Assembly (NCBI RefSeq): GCF_031082405.1
Contig: NZ_JAVHJU010000020.1
Coordinates: 1-64,000, forward strand
DNA: 64,000 bases
From: Amycolatopsis sp. A133
GTDB taxonomy: Bacteria; Actinomycetota; Actinomycetes; Mycobacteriales; Pseudonocardiaceae
Direction: 5' to 3'
Shown here: positions 7,648-15,106 of the stretch, piece after piece
Layout of the letters: the number at the start of each line of letters is the position of its first letter
How positions within the stretch are numbered: the stretch's first letter is position 1
Made by a program: the position numbers and the translations under genes
Notes under the pieces: generated by a model
Seen by the model: the letters and a program-made list of their open reading frames with translations, nothing else
What the model was told of the DNA's origin: nothing
The model's database searches: none

Positions 7648-8955
7648 TCAGCTGCCGCCGGAAAGGGACTCGGTGACGGCCGCGTTGTGCTGCTTCAAGG
7701 CCGATCCGGCGTCACCGCCGCCGAAGACCGCGTCGATCACCGTCGCCGTCCAGGGCCCGTTGGTGTCGTTGAACGTCTTGCCGAAGTTGACCGAGATCGG
7801 TGTCTGGCCTTCGCTCGCGAGCCGGTTGAACACACCGAGCCGTGGATCCTGCTTGGCGTAGGTGTTGTCCGCGAGATCGGACCGGACGGTGATGTTCTTG
7901 TTCTTCGCGACGACGTCGACCTGGGCCTGGTCGGACAGCGTCCAGGCGATGAAGTCCCACGCGGCCGCGGCGTGGGTGCTGTTGCTGCCGATGCCGAGCA
8001 CGTCCCCGCCGACGAAGGACGAGCTGCCCCCGGTCAGCCCCGGGATGGGGGCGACGCCGACCTGCAGTCCCGGCCCCTCCTTCATGCCCTGCAACGCCGT
8101 CGCGCCCATCGGCTGGATGCCGATCTTGCCGTCGAGGAACGCCTGCGTCCACGTGGGCCCGGACTCGTTCTTCGCCGACGCCGGCACGACTCCGTCGGTG
8201 TACAGCTGCCGCAGCCAGGAGTACACCTTCGCCGCCTGGGGGCTGTCGAGCGTGGCCGCGGTGCCCTGCTCGTTGAGCACGGTACCGCCGGAAGCCCAGA
8301 TCATCGGCCAGCTGGTGAACAGCTGGCAACCCGGGCAGGCGCCGCCGAAGAAGTAGCCCTTGACGTCCCCGCCGAGCGCGGCGATCTTGCGGGCGGCCCC
8401 GGCCAGTTCGTCCAAGGTGGACGGTGGCTTGGCCGGGTCGAGGCCGGCGCGGCCGAAGAGGACCTTGTTGTAGAACACCGCGGACAGGTCGATGTCGTGC
8501 GGCACCGCGTAGTGCTTGCCCGCGGCGGTGGCCGCCTTCATGTGGGCCGGGGCGAGGCTGCCGCCGAACGGCAGCTGGGTCACGCGGGCGGTGAGGTCGA
8601 GGAACAGGCCCTTGGCCGCGTAGTCGGGGGCGTAGACGACGTCGGCGGCCAGCAGGTCCGGCAGCTGCTTCGCGCCCGCGGCGGTCCCGACCTTCTGCTG
8701 GTAGGAGTCGGCCGGGAAGACGGTCAGCTTCACCTTGTTCTTGTGGCTCGCGTTGTAGGCGTCGATCAGCGTCTGGCTGAACGTGGCCGTCGGCGAGCGG
8801 GTCCACATGGTGATCGTGGTGCCGTCGTCCACGCTCGCGGTGTCCCCCGCCGCCGCCCCGGACGGGCCGCTCTGGCAGGCCGCGAGGACGAGCACGCCGG
8901 CGACGGCGGCCGCGGCACGCCCCCACCGTGCCCTGGTACGGATGTGCGAAGTCAT
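7648..8955 (-). CDS. Sugar-binding lipoprotein of ABC transporter
   Basis: 435 residues, family 1 extracellular solute-binding protein. The signal sequence ends in a lipobox (VLVLAAC, Cys near residue 27), so the mature protein is lipid-anchored outside the membrane. TITMWTRSPTATFSQTLIDAYN is interrupted by no gaps and matches the first beta-strand and helix of the fold. It is the first gene of an operon with two permeases and GH127. Two cysteines in FFGGACPGCQLF may form a disulfide. The ligand is not readable from sequence; context suggests an arabinose- or galactose-containing oligosaccharide. Confidence 0.93.
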   Translation of the reverse strand: MTSHIRTRARWGRAAAAVAGVLVLAACQSGPSGAAAGDTASVDDGTTITMWTRSPTATFSQTLIDAYNASHKNKVKLTVFPADSYQQKVGTAAGAKQLPDLLAADVVYAPDYAAKGLFLDLTARVTQLPFGGSLAPAHMKAATAAGKHYAVPHDIDLSAVFYNKVLFGRAGLDPAKPPSTLDELAGAARKIAALGGDVKGYFFGGACPGCQLFTSWPMIWASGGTVLNEQGTAATLDSPQAAKVYSWLRQLYTDGVVPASAKNESGPTWTQAFLDGKIGIQPMGATALQGMKEGPGLQVGVAPIPGLTGGSSSFVGGDVLGIGSNSTHAAAAWDFIAWTLSDQAQVDVVAKNKNITVRSDLADNTYAKQDPRLGVFNRLASEGQTPISVNFGKTFNDTNGPWTATVIDAVFGGGDAGSALKQHNAAVTESLSGGS

Positions 8956-9020
8956 CGACTCTCTCCTATCGGGAGGCCGCCGCCTGCGGTGTCGAAGAAG
9001 GAACCGGAATTCCCGGCTCA

Positions 9021-9043
9021 GAAACTTTAGGAAACCGGTTTCC
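9021..9043. promoter_or_regulatory. LacI-family operator GGAAACCGGTTTCC
   Basis: A perfect 14-bp palindrome at 9030-9043 lies between the divergent importer operon (start 8955) and the LacI regulator (start 9144). It is preceded by GAAACTTTAGGAAAC at 9021-9035, which shares its right half with the palindrome. The central CG and dyad are typical of LacI/GalR operators, so it is the expected target of the adjacent regulator. Confidence 0.75.
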
Positions 9044-9143
9044 GAATCAAGTTAGGGCGGTTCCACCAGCGCGTCAAGCGCTGTTTGCCGTAGTCCTGGA
9101 AGTTACCTTGGGTCGCCGCCGACCACGGAGGTACTGTGCCACC

Positions 9144-10175
9144 ATGCCCCCGCGGAAACTTTCGGAAACTCCCGGCACCCTCGCCAAGCCGGCCACCATC
9201 AGCGAGGTCGCCCTGCTGGCCGGCGTGTCGGTCGGCACCGCGTCGAAGGCGCTCAACGGCCGCGGGTCGCTTCGCCAGGAGACCCGGCAGCGGGTGCTGG
9301 CCGCGGCCGAGCAGCTGGGTTTCCAGCCCAACCGCGCGGCCGTGAGCCTGAACTCCGGGCGCACCTACACCGTCGGCATGATCACCACCGACACGATCGG
9401 CCGGTTCAGCATCCCGCTGATGATGGGGGCCGAGGACGCGCTGGGGGCCGGGGAGATGTCGGTCTTCCTCTGCGACGCCCGCGACGACCCGATCCGCGAG
9501 CAGTACTACCTGCGCACGCTGCTGTCCCGCCGGGTCGACGGCATCATCGTCACCGGCCGCCGCACCCAGGCCCGCCCGCCGATCGGCGCGGGCCTGCCGA
9601 TCCCGGTGGTGTACGCCTTCATCAGCTCCACCGACCCGCACGACTGTTCCGTCGTGCCGGACGAGGCGGGCGGCGCGCGCAAGGCCGTCGAGCACCTCCT
9701 GGCGACCGGACGGCGCCGCATCGCCCACGTGACCGGGCCCGAGCGGCACCACTCGGCGACCGTGCGCGCGGCCGCCGCCGCCGGACGGCTCGCCGAAGCC
9801 GGGCTCGACCTGGCCGGCGTCCCGATGTTCGGCGAGTGGAGCGAGGCCTGGGGCCGGCAGGCGGTCCGGATGCTGCTGGGCGCGGGCACCCCGTTCGACG
9901 CCGTTTTCTGCGGCAGCGACCAGATCGCCCGCGGCGCCGCCGACGCGCTGCAGGCGGCCGGCCGCCGCGTGCCCGACGACGTCGCCCTGGTCGGCTTCGA
10001 CAACTGGGACGTGATGGCGCTGGGCTGCCAGCCGCCGCTGACGAGCGTCGACATGGAACTGGAGGCGCTCGGGCGGACCGCCGCCGACCGCCTGCTGGCG
10101 GCGATCAACGGCGAGCCCTCCCCCGGCCGGCACACCCGGCCGTGCCGGCTGGTGATCCGGGAATCGGCCGCCTAG
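9144..10175 (+). CDS. LacI-family transcriptional regulator of the importer operon
   Basis: 343 residues. The N-terminal helix-turn-helix reads TISEVALLAGVSVGTASKAL (about 18-38) followed by the hinge helix region RQRVLAAAEQLGFQPNRAA. The remainder is a periplasmic-binding-like sensor domain ending in VALVGFDNWDVMALGCQPPLTSVDME, the usual inducer-pocket segment. ATG 9144 follows GGAGGT at 9128-9133, which decides the start over upstream in-frame codons. A second GAAACTTTCGGAAAC sequence (9155-9169) overlaps its first codons and may serve for autoregulation. It is divergent from the sugar importer and its 3' end overlaps the alpha-galactosidase stop codon (CTAG shared). Probably a repressor released by an imported arabinoside or galactoside. 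Confidence 0.93.
   Translation: MPPRKLSETPGTLAKPATISEVALLAGVSVGTASKALNGRGSLRQETRQRVLAAAEQLGFQPNRAAVSLNSGRTYTVGMITTDTIGRFSIPLMMGAEDALGAGEMSVFLCDARDDPIREQYYLRTLLSRRVDGIIVTGRRTQARPPIGAGLPIPVVYAFISSTDPHDCSVVPDEAGGARKAVEHLLATGRRRIAHVTGPERHHSATVRAAAAAGRLAEAGLDLAGVPMFGEWSEAWGRQAVRMLLGAGTPFDAVFCGSDQIARGAADALQAAGRRVPDDVALVGFDNWDVMALGCQPPLTSVDMELEALGRTAADRLLAAINGEPSPGRHTRPCRLVIRESAA
9155..9169. promoter_or_regulatory. Second GAAACTTTNGGAAAC element in the regulator's start region
   Basis: GAAACTTTCGGAAAC differs by one base from 9021-9035. It lies in codons 4-9 of the LacI gene, where bound repressor could block its own transcription. The position inside coding sequence keeps confidence low. Confidence 0.35.
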
Positions 10176-12079
10176 CGCCGGGTCCACTGCTGGTTGGCGC
10201 CGCCGCTGCAGGTCCACAGGATGAGCTTCGTGCCGTTCGCGGTGGCCGCGCCGCTCGCGTCCAGGCACAGCCCGGACACCGCGTTCGTGATGGTCCCGTT
10301 CGCGTTGACCGTCCACTGCTGGTTGCGCTGGCCGTTGCAGTCCCAGACCACCACGGCGGTGCCGTTCGCCGTCCCGCTGTTGTAGGCGTCGAGGCACTTG
10401 GTGCCGTTGACGACGAGTTGCCCGCGCACCGGCACCCAGGTCTGGTTCGGGCCCGCGGCGCAGTCCCACAGCTGGGCCTGGATCCCGTTGGCGATGCCGT
10501 TGTCGTCGACGTCCACGCACCGCCCGGAGGGCGCTCCGGCGACCTGCACGCCGTTGGTCCCGGGCAGGGGCAGGACGTCGACGGCGGTGAGCTGCGGCGG
10601 GGTACCGGAGAACGTCAGGGTGTTGGTGTTCCCCTTGCCCAGCGACACGACGGCCGAGACGGTCTTCGGTGCTCCGCCCGTCGCCGGGAAGGCGACGACG
10701 GTCGGCTGCTGGCCGTTCACCGCGAGGGTGGCGGTCTGCGTGCCGGTGGCGCTGTAGGTGAAGGTGGCGACCGCCAGACCGGTTGCGGCGGCGGTGATGC
10801 CGGTGAACCGGGAGCCACTGGCCGGGTAACCCGCCGAAGCGGCGTCGGTTCCCTGGACGGTCAGCAGCACCGAATCGCCGGCCGGGACGTTGACGCTGTA
10901 GCCGGTGGCGAAGGTGCCGGCATCGGCGGCGCCCCAGACGTTGCGGACCTTCGCCGCGGCCGGGGTCAAGCCCAGATCGGCCCACCGCACCGCCATGGCC
11001 GCCGCCGACGACGTCCGGTTGAGCAGGACCACCGCGCGCTTGCCCGATCCACTGAGGACCTTCGAGTGGACCTGGCGCCCGGCGGAGTCTTCGGCGACCT
11101 TGACGCCCTGCAGGCCGCGCGGGTCCTGGTCGACGGCGATGACTTCCCGGTTCGCCAGGATCGCCTTTGTGGCGGCGCTCATCGTCGCCAGGTTGTTGCC
11201 CGCCAGCAGCGGCGCCCCCGAAACGGCCCACAGGCTCATCTCCGTGCGGGCCTGCGCGTCGGTGAGGCCCGGCATGCCCACGGTGAGCATGTCCGGGTCG
11301 TTGACGTAGCCGGTGTGCTGCGACACCGGGTGCTGCGCCTGGTCGAAGTTCGTCAGCACCTGGCCCGGGGTGGCCGTCTGGCCGTAGTAGATGATGTCCG
11401 TGCTGGTCCGCCACATCGGGGCCGTTCCGGCGCCCCAGTTCCACGGGTTCTTCTTGCCCCAGTTGCAGATCGAGAGCACCATGCTCCGCCCGGTCTGCGC
11501 GGTCGCGGCCTTGTTGGCGTCGCTGATCGCCCGGTAGGTGCTCTGCGGGTCGAGGCCCTCGGCGTCCCCGCCGCACCAGTCGACCTTGACGAAGTCGAAA
11601 CCCCAGCGCTGGAACTGCAGCATGTCCTGCAGGTAGTGGCCTTCGCTGCCGCTCCCGGGCGCCGCGGGCCGCCCGGTCGGGAAGTAGTAGCCGCAGCCGT
11701 CGCGTCCGGCGTCGGTGTAGATCCCGGCCTTCAACCCCTTGCTGTGCAGGTAATCCGCGATCGCCGACATGCCGCCGGGCCACTCGGCGGTGTCCACCGT
11801 GATGTTCCCGCCGCTGTCACGCGTGCCCTGCCACCAGCCTTCGTCGATGTTGACGTAGCTGTACCCGGCGTCCTTCAGCCCGGACGACACGAGCGCGTCG
11901 GCCTGCGCCTTGATCGTGCCGTAGTCGATTTTGGCGGCGAAGGTGTTCCACGACGCCCAGCCCATCGCCGGTGCGGGAACGGCCGCCTCGGCGGCGGCCG
12001 GGCTCGCCGCGGCGGAGCCCACCCCCGGGACGACCGCGGCGGTCAGCAAGAGCGCGGACAGGGCGTGGCGCAGCTTCAT
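10172..12079 (-). CDS. Secreted GH27 alpha-galactosidase with ricin B domain
   Basis: 635 residues. A signal peptide (MKLRHALSALLLTAAVVPG) leads into a GH27 catalytic barrel (about 35-330): PAPAMGWASWNTF, VNIDEGWW, then FVKVDWCGGDAEG with the nucleophile aspartate, and DPDM with the likely acid/base aspartate. A beta-sandwich and CBM35-like region follows (about 400-500), and the last 125 residues are a ricin B trefoil with three QxW repeats (NQTW, NQQW, NQQW). It would remove alpha-galactosyl groups from plant polysaccharide outside the cell. The in-frame upstream ATG at 12136 is rejected because the operator at 12109-12122 would lie within the gene. Ends tail to tail with the LacI gene. Confidence 0.94.
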   Translation of the reverse strand: MKLRHALSALLLTAAVVPGVGSAAASPAAAEAAVPAPAMGWASWNTFAAKIDYGTIKAQADALVSSGLKDAGYSYVNIDEGWWQGTRDSGGNITVDTAEWPGGMSAIADYLHSKGLKAGIYTDAGRDGCGYYFPTGRPAAPGSGSEGHYLQDMLQFQRWGFDFVKVDWCGGDAEGLDPQSTYRAISDANKAATAQTGRSMVLSICNWGKKNPWNWGAGTAPMWRTSTDIIYYGQTATPGQVLTNFDQAQHPVSQHTGYVNDPDMLTVGMPGLTDAQARTEMSLWAVSGAPLLAGNNLATMSAATKAILANREVIAVDQDPRGLQGVKVAEDSAGRQVHSKVLSGSGKRAVVLLNRTSSAAAMAVRWADLGLTPAAAKVRNVWGAADAGTFATGYSVNVPAGDSVLLTVQGTDAASAGYPASGSRFTGITAAATGLAVATFTYSATGTQTATLAVNGQQPTVVAFPATGGAPKTVSAVVSLGKGNTNTLTFSGTPPQLTAVDVLPLPGTNGVQVAGAPSGRCVDVDDNGIANGIQAQLWDCAAGPNQTWVPVRGQLVVNGTKCLDAYNSGTANGTAVVVWDCNGQRNQQWTVNANGTITNAVSGLCLDASGAATANGTKLILWTCSGGANQQWTRR

Positions 12080-12108
12080 GGCGTCGCTCCGACTTCGTCG
12101 TCGAAAAT

Positions 12109-12122
12109 TGTTAACGCTAACA
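12109..12122. promoter_or_regulatory. LacI-type operator TGTTAACGCTAACA
   Basis: An inverted repeat with TGTTA/TAACA arms lies 30 bases upstream of the alpha-galactosidase start. It differs from the GGAAACCGGTTTCC operator of the local regulator but resembles 60961-60976 and 3910-3923, pointing to another, unlinked LacI-family repressor. Confidence 0.65.
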
Positions 12123-12192
12123 TTTGTGCTACGCATGAATTGTTGACTCGCCGGGACGCCACGTCAAGGGGCGGACGGCGGTACTTGTGTAT

Positions 12193-12213
12193 CTAGCTTG
12201 CTAGCATGCTAGC
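12193..12213. promoter_or_regulatory. Overlapping CTAGC palindromes, probable RHH operator
   Basis: GCTAGCATGCTAGC at 12200-12213 is a perfect 14-bp palindrome and CTAGCTTGCTAG (12193-12204) overlaps it, giving three spaced CTAGC units. Ribbon-helix-helix dimers bind short repeated boxes of this kind. It ends eight bases before the GTG start of the RHH gene, a position that suits autorepression. Confidence 0.65.
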
Positions 12214-12221
12214 CTTGAGGG

Positions 12222-12383
12222 GTGGGCGATGACGACGTCAAGCAGTTCAACGTGTACCTGCCGATCGGCCTGATCCGGCAGGTCAAGCACCGAGCCATCG
12301 AGACGGAGCGGTCGCTCTCGGCGCTCGTCGCCGACGCGCTGCGCGCCTACCTCGCCGAAACCGTTGCCGAAGAGGAGAACTGA
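12222..12383 (+). CDS. Small ribbon-helix-helix (CopG/Arc-type) repressor
   Basis: 53 residues starting at [23 protein letters not shown] shows the basic beta-strand (QFNVYLP) and the first helix; [20 protein letters not shown] is the second helix with the serine-rich turn typical of MetJ/Arc folds. The tail is acidic (AEEEN). AGGGG at 12218-12222 area gives only a weak ribosome site, so initiation may be nearly leaderless. Two bases separate its TGA from the ATG of the VOC gene. It probably represses its own operon through the palindromes at 12193-12213. Confidence 0.82.
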   Translation: MGDDDVKQFNVYLPIGLIRQVKHRAIETERSLSALVADALRAYLAETVAEEEN

Positions 12384-12384
12384 C

Positions 12385-12729
12385 ATGACGACCGAGGGCA
12401 TCGAGGCGCTGTACCTGGAGACCCGCAACTGGGGCAAGGCGGCGAAGTTCTTCCGAGCACTGGGCTACGAGCTCGAATTCGCGACCGACCACAACTCCGG
12501 CCTGCTGCGCAACGGCGACGGCCCGTCCCTGTTCATCGCCGAGGTGCCCGAGGACCGGGAGCCGCGCACGCAGGTCGTGTTCAAGGTCCCGGACGCCGAC
12601 GCGTTCCGGGCCGGCGACGTCGTCGAGGTCGTCACCCCGTTCGAGGACACCCACTACGGGACCCGCGAGATGACCGTCCGCGATCCCGACGGGCGGACGT
12701 GGACGCTGTCCGCACCCGGGAAGGCCTGA
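12385..12729 (+). CDS. VOC-family (glyoxalase/bleomycin-resistance-like) protein
   Basis: 114 residues with the paired beta-alpha-beta-beta-beta pattern of the vicinal oxygen chelate fold: GIEALYLETRNWGKAAKFFRALGYELEF at the N-terminus and EMTVRDPDGRTWTLSAPGKA at the C-terminus. The ATG at 12385 is chosen because GAGGAG lies 8 bases before it and the preceding RHH stop codon is adjacent. Metal ligands are not clearly conserved, so it may bind a small molecule without catalysis. Co-transcription with the RHH repressor upstream and the methyltransferase one base downstream suggests a small detoxification or resistance operon; that role is inference. Confidence 0.85.
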   Translation: MTTEGIEALYLETRNWGKAAKFFRALGYELEFATDHNSGLLRNGDGPSLFIAEVPEDREPRTQVVFKVPDADAFRAGDVVEVVTPFEDTHYGTREMTVRDPDGRTWTLSAPGKA

Positions 12730-12730
12730 G

Positions 12731-13618
12731 GTGGCCGCGCCGGACAGCACGGCGGTGCGGACCGCCTTGTGGCGGGCCCTGCACCTCGCGGTCGATCCGC
12801 CGCCCCACGTGTTCGCCGACGAGCTCGGCTTGCGGCTGGCCGGCCCGGGCGAGGGCTGGCGGGACCGCGACGACATGGACCCGGCCACCGCCGGGCGCTA
12901 CCGGGCCGGCATGGTGGCCCGCGCCCGGTTCGTCGAGGACCTGGTCACCGAGCAGGCCGCCCGCGGGGTCGGCCAGTACGTGATCCTCGGGGCCGGCCTC
13001 GACACGTTCGCCCAGCGCCGTCCGGACCTCGCGTCCCGCCTGCGCGTGTTCGAAGTGGACCAGCCGGGCCCGCAGGCCTGGAAACGCGCCCGACTGGAGG
13101 AACTCGGCCTCGGGGTGCCGGACTGGCTGCGCTTGGTGCCGGTCGACTTCGAGACGGCGTCGTGGTGGGACCGGCTCGCGGCCGCGGGCTTCGCCCCGGA
13201 CGAACCGGCGGTCGTCGCCTCCACCGGCGTCAGCATGTACCTCACGAAGGAGGCGAACGCGGCCACGCTGCGCCGGATCGCCGGGTTCGCCCCGGGCTCC
13301 ACGCTGGCGATGACCTTCCTGCTGCCGGCCGGCCTGCTCGACGACGCCGAACGCGACCGGCACCGCGCCACCGCGAGCCGGGCGAAGGCGGCCGGCACAC
13401 CGTTCGTCAGCTCGTTCTCCCCCGCGGAGGTGCTGGCGATGGCCCGCGACGCCGGATTCCGCGACGCGGTGCACGTTTCGGGGGCCGAACTGGACGAGCG
13501 GTACTTCGCGGACCGCGCCGACGGCCTCCGGATCGTCCGGGGCGAAGAGTTCCTCGTCGCCACCACCGGAGCTACGGCCGGGGCAGCTGACCCAGGTAGG
13601 CCCGCAGCATCGCCTTGA
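12731..13618 (+). CDS. SAM-dependent methyltransferase, LCMT/PPM1 family (TIGR00027-like)
   Basis: 295 residues. The SAM-binding strand-loop is QYVILGAGLDTFAQRRPDL followed by VFEVDQPGPQAWKRARL, the E/D-x-DxP signature of the leucine carboxyl methyltransferase-like family, often expanded in actinobacteria. FVEDLVTEQAARGVGQYVI precedes it. A GTG start at 12731 lies directly after the VOC stop codon, so these genes are co-translated. The last 47 bases overlap the convergent TetR gene. Several paralogs in actinomycetes methylate carboxyl groups of metabolites, but the substrate here cannot be read. Confidence 0.88.
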   Translation: MAAPDSTAVRTALWRALHLAVDPPPHVFADELGLRLAGPGEGWRDRDDMDPATAGRYRAGMVARARFVEDLVTEQAARGVGQYVILGAGLDTFAQRRPDLASRLRVFEVDQPGPQAWKRARLEELGLGVPDWLRLVPVDFETASWWDRLAAAGFAPDEPAVVASTGVSMYLTKEANAATLRRIAGFAPGSTLAMTFLLPAGLLDDAERDRHRATASRAKAAGTPFVSSFSPAEVLAMARDAGFRDAVHVSGAELDERYFADRADGLRIVRGEEFLVATTGATAGAADPGRPAASP

Positions 13619-14180
13619 GCGGCTCCAGGAGTTCGGGGGCACCGTCGCCGCGGAACACCTCCTGGAGCACGGCGTCCGCGGCGAGGAACGCCGTGCGGCA
13701 CGCCACCGCGGCCGCGTAGTCGTCGAGCAGGAAGCCCTGCGCGACGAGGATGCGGTGCACCCCGCCGGCCATCACCCGCTTGTGCGCGCGGTCGGCTTCC
13801 CGGGTCCCGTCGGCGAGACCGCGGCCGAACCACAGCGCGCGGAACCCGGGTTCCGCGCGGTAGAGCCCGGCGAAGGCGTCGACGAGCAGGCCGACGGGAT
13901 CGGGCCAGGTCTCTTCGGCCGCTCGCTCGGCGAACGACGTCATGAGGTCTTCGAGGCGGGCGAGGTAGACCTCGCCCAGTGCCTCGGTGATGGCCTCGCG
14001 GTCGGGCAGGTACTGGTACAGCGCGCCCACCGAGACGCCGGCTTCGGCGGCGACCCGGGTCGTCGTCAGCGCTTCGACGCCTTCCTCGGCGAGCAGCCGA
14101 TCGGCGGCGGCGAGCACCTTGGCCAGCTTTTCCCGCGAACGCGCCTGGCGCGGTACCCGGCGCAGCCGGCCCTCGGTCAT
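13572..14180 (-). CDS. TetR-family regulator
   Basis: 202 residues. The helix-turn-helix is in TTTRVAAEAGVSVGALYQYLPDREAI (about 40-65), with the usual basic N-terminus (RVPRQARSREKLAKVLAAADRLLAEEGVE). The C-terminal ligand domain resembles the TetR_C_7/AefR-like group. It is divergent from the class II aldolase gene (55-base gap that includes an AT-rich stretch TTTGTTTCGTATTTATTCTA), so it probably controls itself and that gene. Its 3' end overlaps the methyltransferase gene by 47 bases tail to tail. Confidence 0.9.
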   Translation of the reverse strand: MTEGRLRRVPRQARSREKLAKVLAAADRLLAEEGVEALTTTRVAAEAGVSVGALYQYLPDREAITEALGEVYLARLEDLMTSFAERAAEETWPDPVGLLVDAFAGLYRAEPGFRALWFGRGLADGTREADRAHKRVMAGGVHRILVAQGFLLDDYAAAVACRTAFLAADAVLQEVFRGDGAPELLEPLKAMLRAYLGQLPRP

Positions 14181-14235
14181 CCGCTCCCCAAACCTGAACG
14201 TGACTTTGTTTCGTATTTATTCTAGCCTCGCAGCC

Positions 14236-14910
14236 ATGGTTGCGGGGAGTTCGGTTCTCGAGGAGGCGCGGCGCGCGGTGGCCCGGGCCTGTCACGGCCT
14301 GGCCGGCGAGGGCCTGCTGATCGGCACGGCGGGCAACGTGAGCGTCCGGGCCGGCGAGCACGTCGCCGTCACCGCGACGGGCGTCGAGCTGGGCCGGGCC
14401 ACCCCGGAGGACGTCACCGTCGTGGACCTGGACGGCGCGGTGGTCGCCGGGGAACTGGCGCCGACGTCGGAACTGGAGCTGCACCTCGGGATCTACCGGC
14501 GCTACGGCGCGGGCGCGGTGGTGCACACGCATTCCCCGCAGGCCACGGCGGTGTCCCTGGTGCTCGACGAGCTGCCGTGCGTGCACTACCAGCAGCTCGC
14601 GCTGGGCGGTGAGATCCGGGTCGCGCCGTTCGCCGTCTTCGGGTCCCCGGAACTGGCCGGCGAAACGCTCGCGGCGCTCGAAGGCAAGGCCGCGGCACTG
14701 CTGGCCAACCACGGCGCGGTCGCCCACGGCCCGACGCTCGAAGCCGCGGTCGACAACGCGCTGCTGCTGGAGTGGGCCTGCGGCCTGTACGTGCGGGCCG
14801 CAACGCTCGGCGCGCCCCGGGTCCTGGACCGGCACCAGCAGGACGCGGTGGTGGCGGCGGCCGTGCAGCGCGGCTACGGCCGGCCCCGGCGGCTCGACGA
14901 GCCGCGGTGA
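14236..14910 (+). CDS. Class II aldolase/adducin family protein (fuculose-phosphate aldolase-like)
   Basis: 224 residues, cytoplasmic. Zinc-binding histidines are visible in VVHTHSPQATA and LANHGAVAHGP, and the phosphate/zinc-site glutamate in SELELHLGIYRRYG. GTAGNVSVRAGEHVAVTATG is the conserved N-terminal GN-x-S segment. Family members cleave L-fuculose-1-phosphate, L-ribulose-5-phosphate (epimerase) or related sugar phosphates; sequence alone does not separate them. The upstream divergent TetR gene may control it. ATG 14236 is favoured over longer in-frame starts that would run through the TetR promoter. Confidence 0.88.
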   Translation: MVAGSSVLEEARRAVARACHGLAGEGLLIGTAGNVSVRAGEHVAVTATGVELGRATPEDVTVVDLDGAVVAGELAPTSELELHLGIYRRYGAGAVVHTHSPQATAVSLVLDELPCVHYQQLALGGEIRVAPFAVFGSPELAGETLAALEGKAAALLANHGAVAHGPTLEAAVDNALLLEWACGLYVRAATLGAPRVLDRHQQDAVVAAAVQRGYGRPRRLDEPR

Positions 14911-15106
14911 AGCAGACCCGGCCGCACACCGCCGGGGCGGACCCTCGGCCCGCACCGGTCCCGGTAGCCGCGGTTCAGCGGCCGTCCGGGCGGTCGAGCC
15001 GAATGCCGGACCGCGGCTCAGGCGCGGCACCGACAGCCGCGCGACCACGGTTCAGCCACCGCCGACGCCGCCCCCGGGCGCACCCGCCGATCGCCGGACC
15101 GCGGGC

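Noticed and set aside
14911..15106. Loose repeats of CGCGGTTCAG-like words between aldolase and ferredoxin-reductase genes
   Set aside because: Spacing and sequence vary too much to be a true repeat array or RNA gene.
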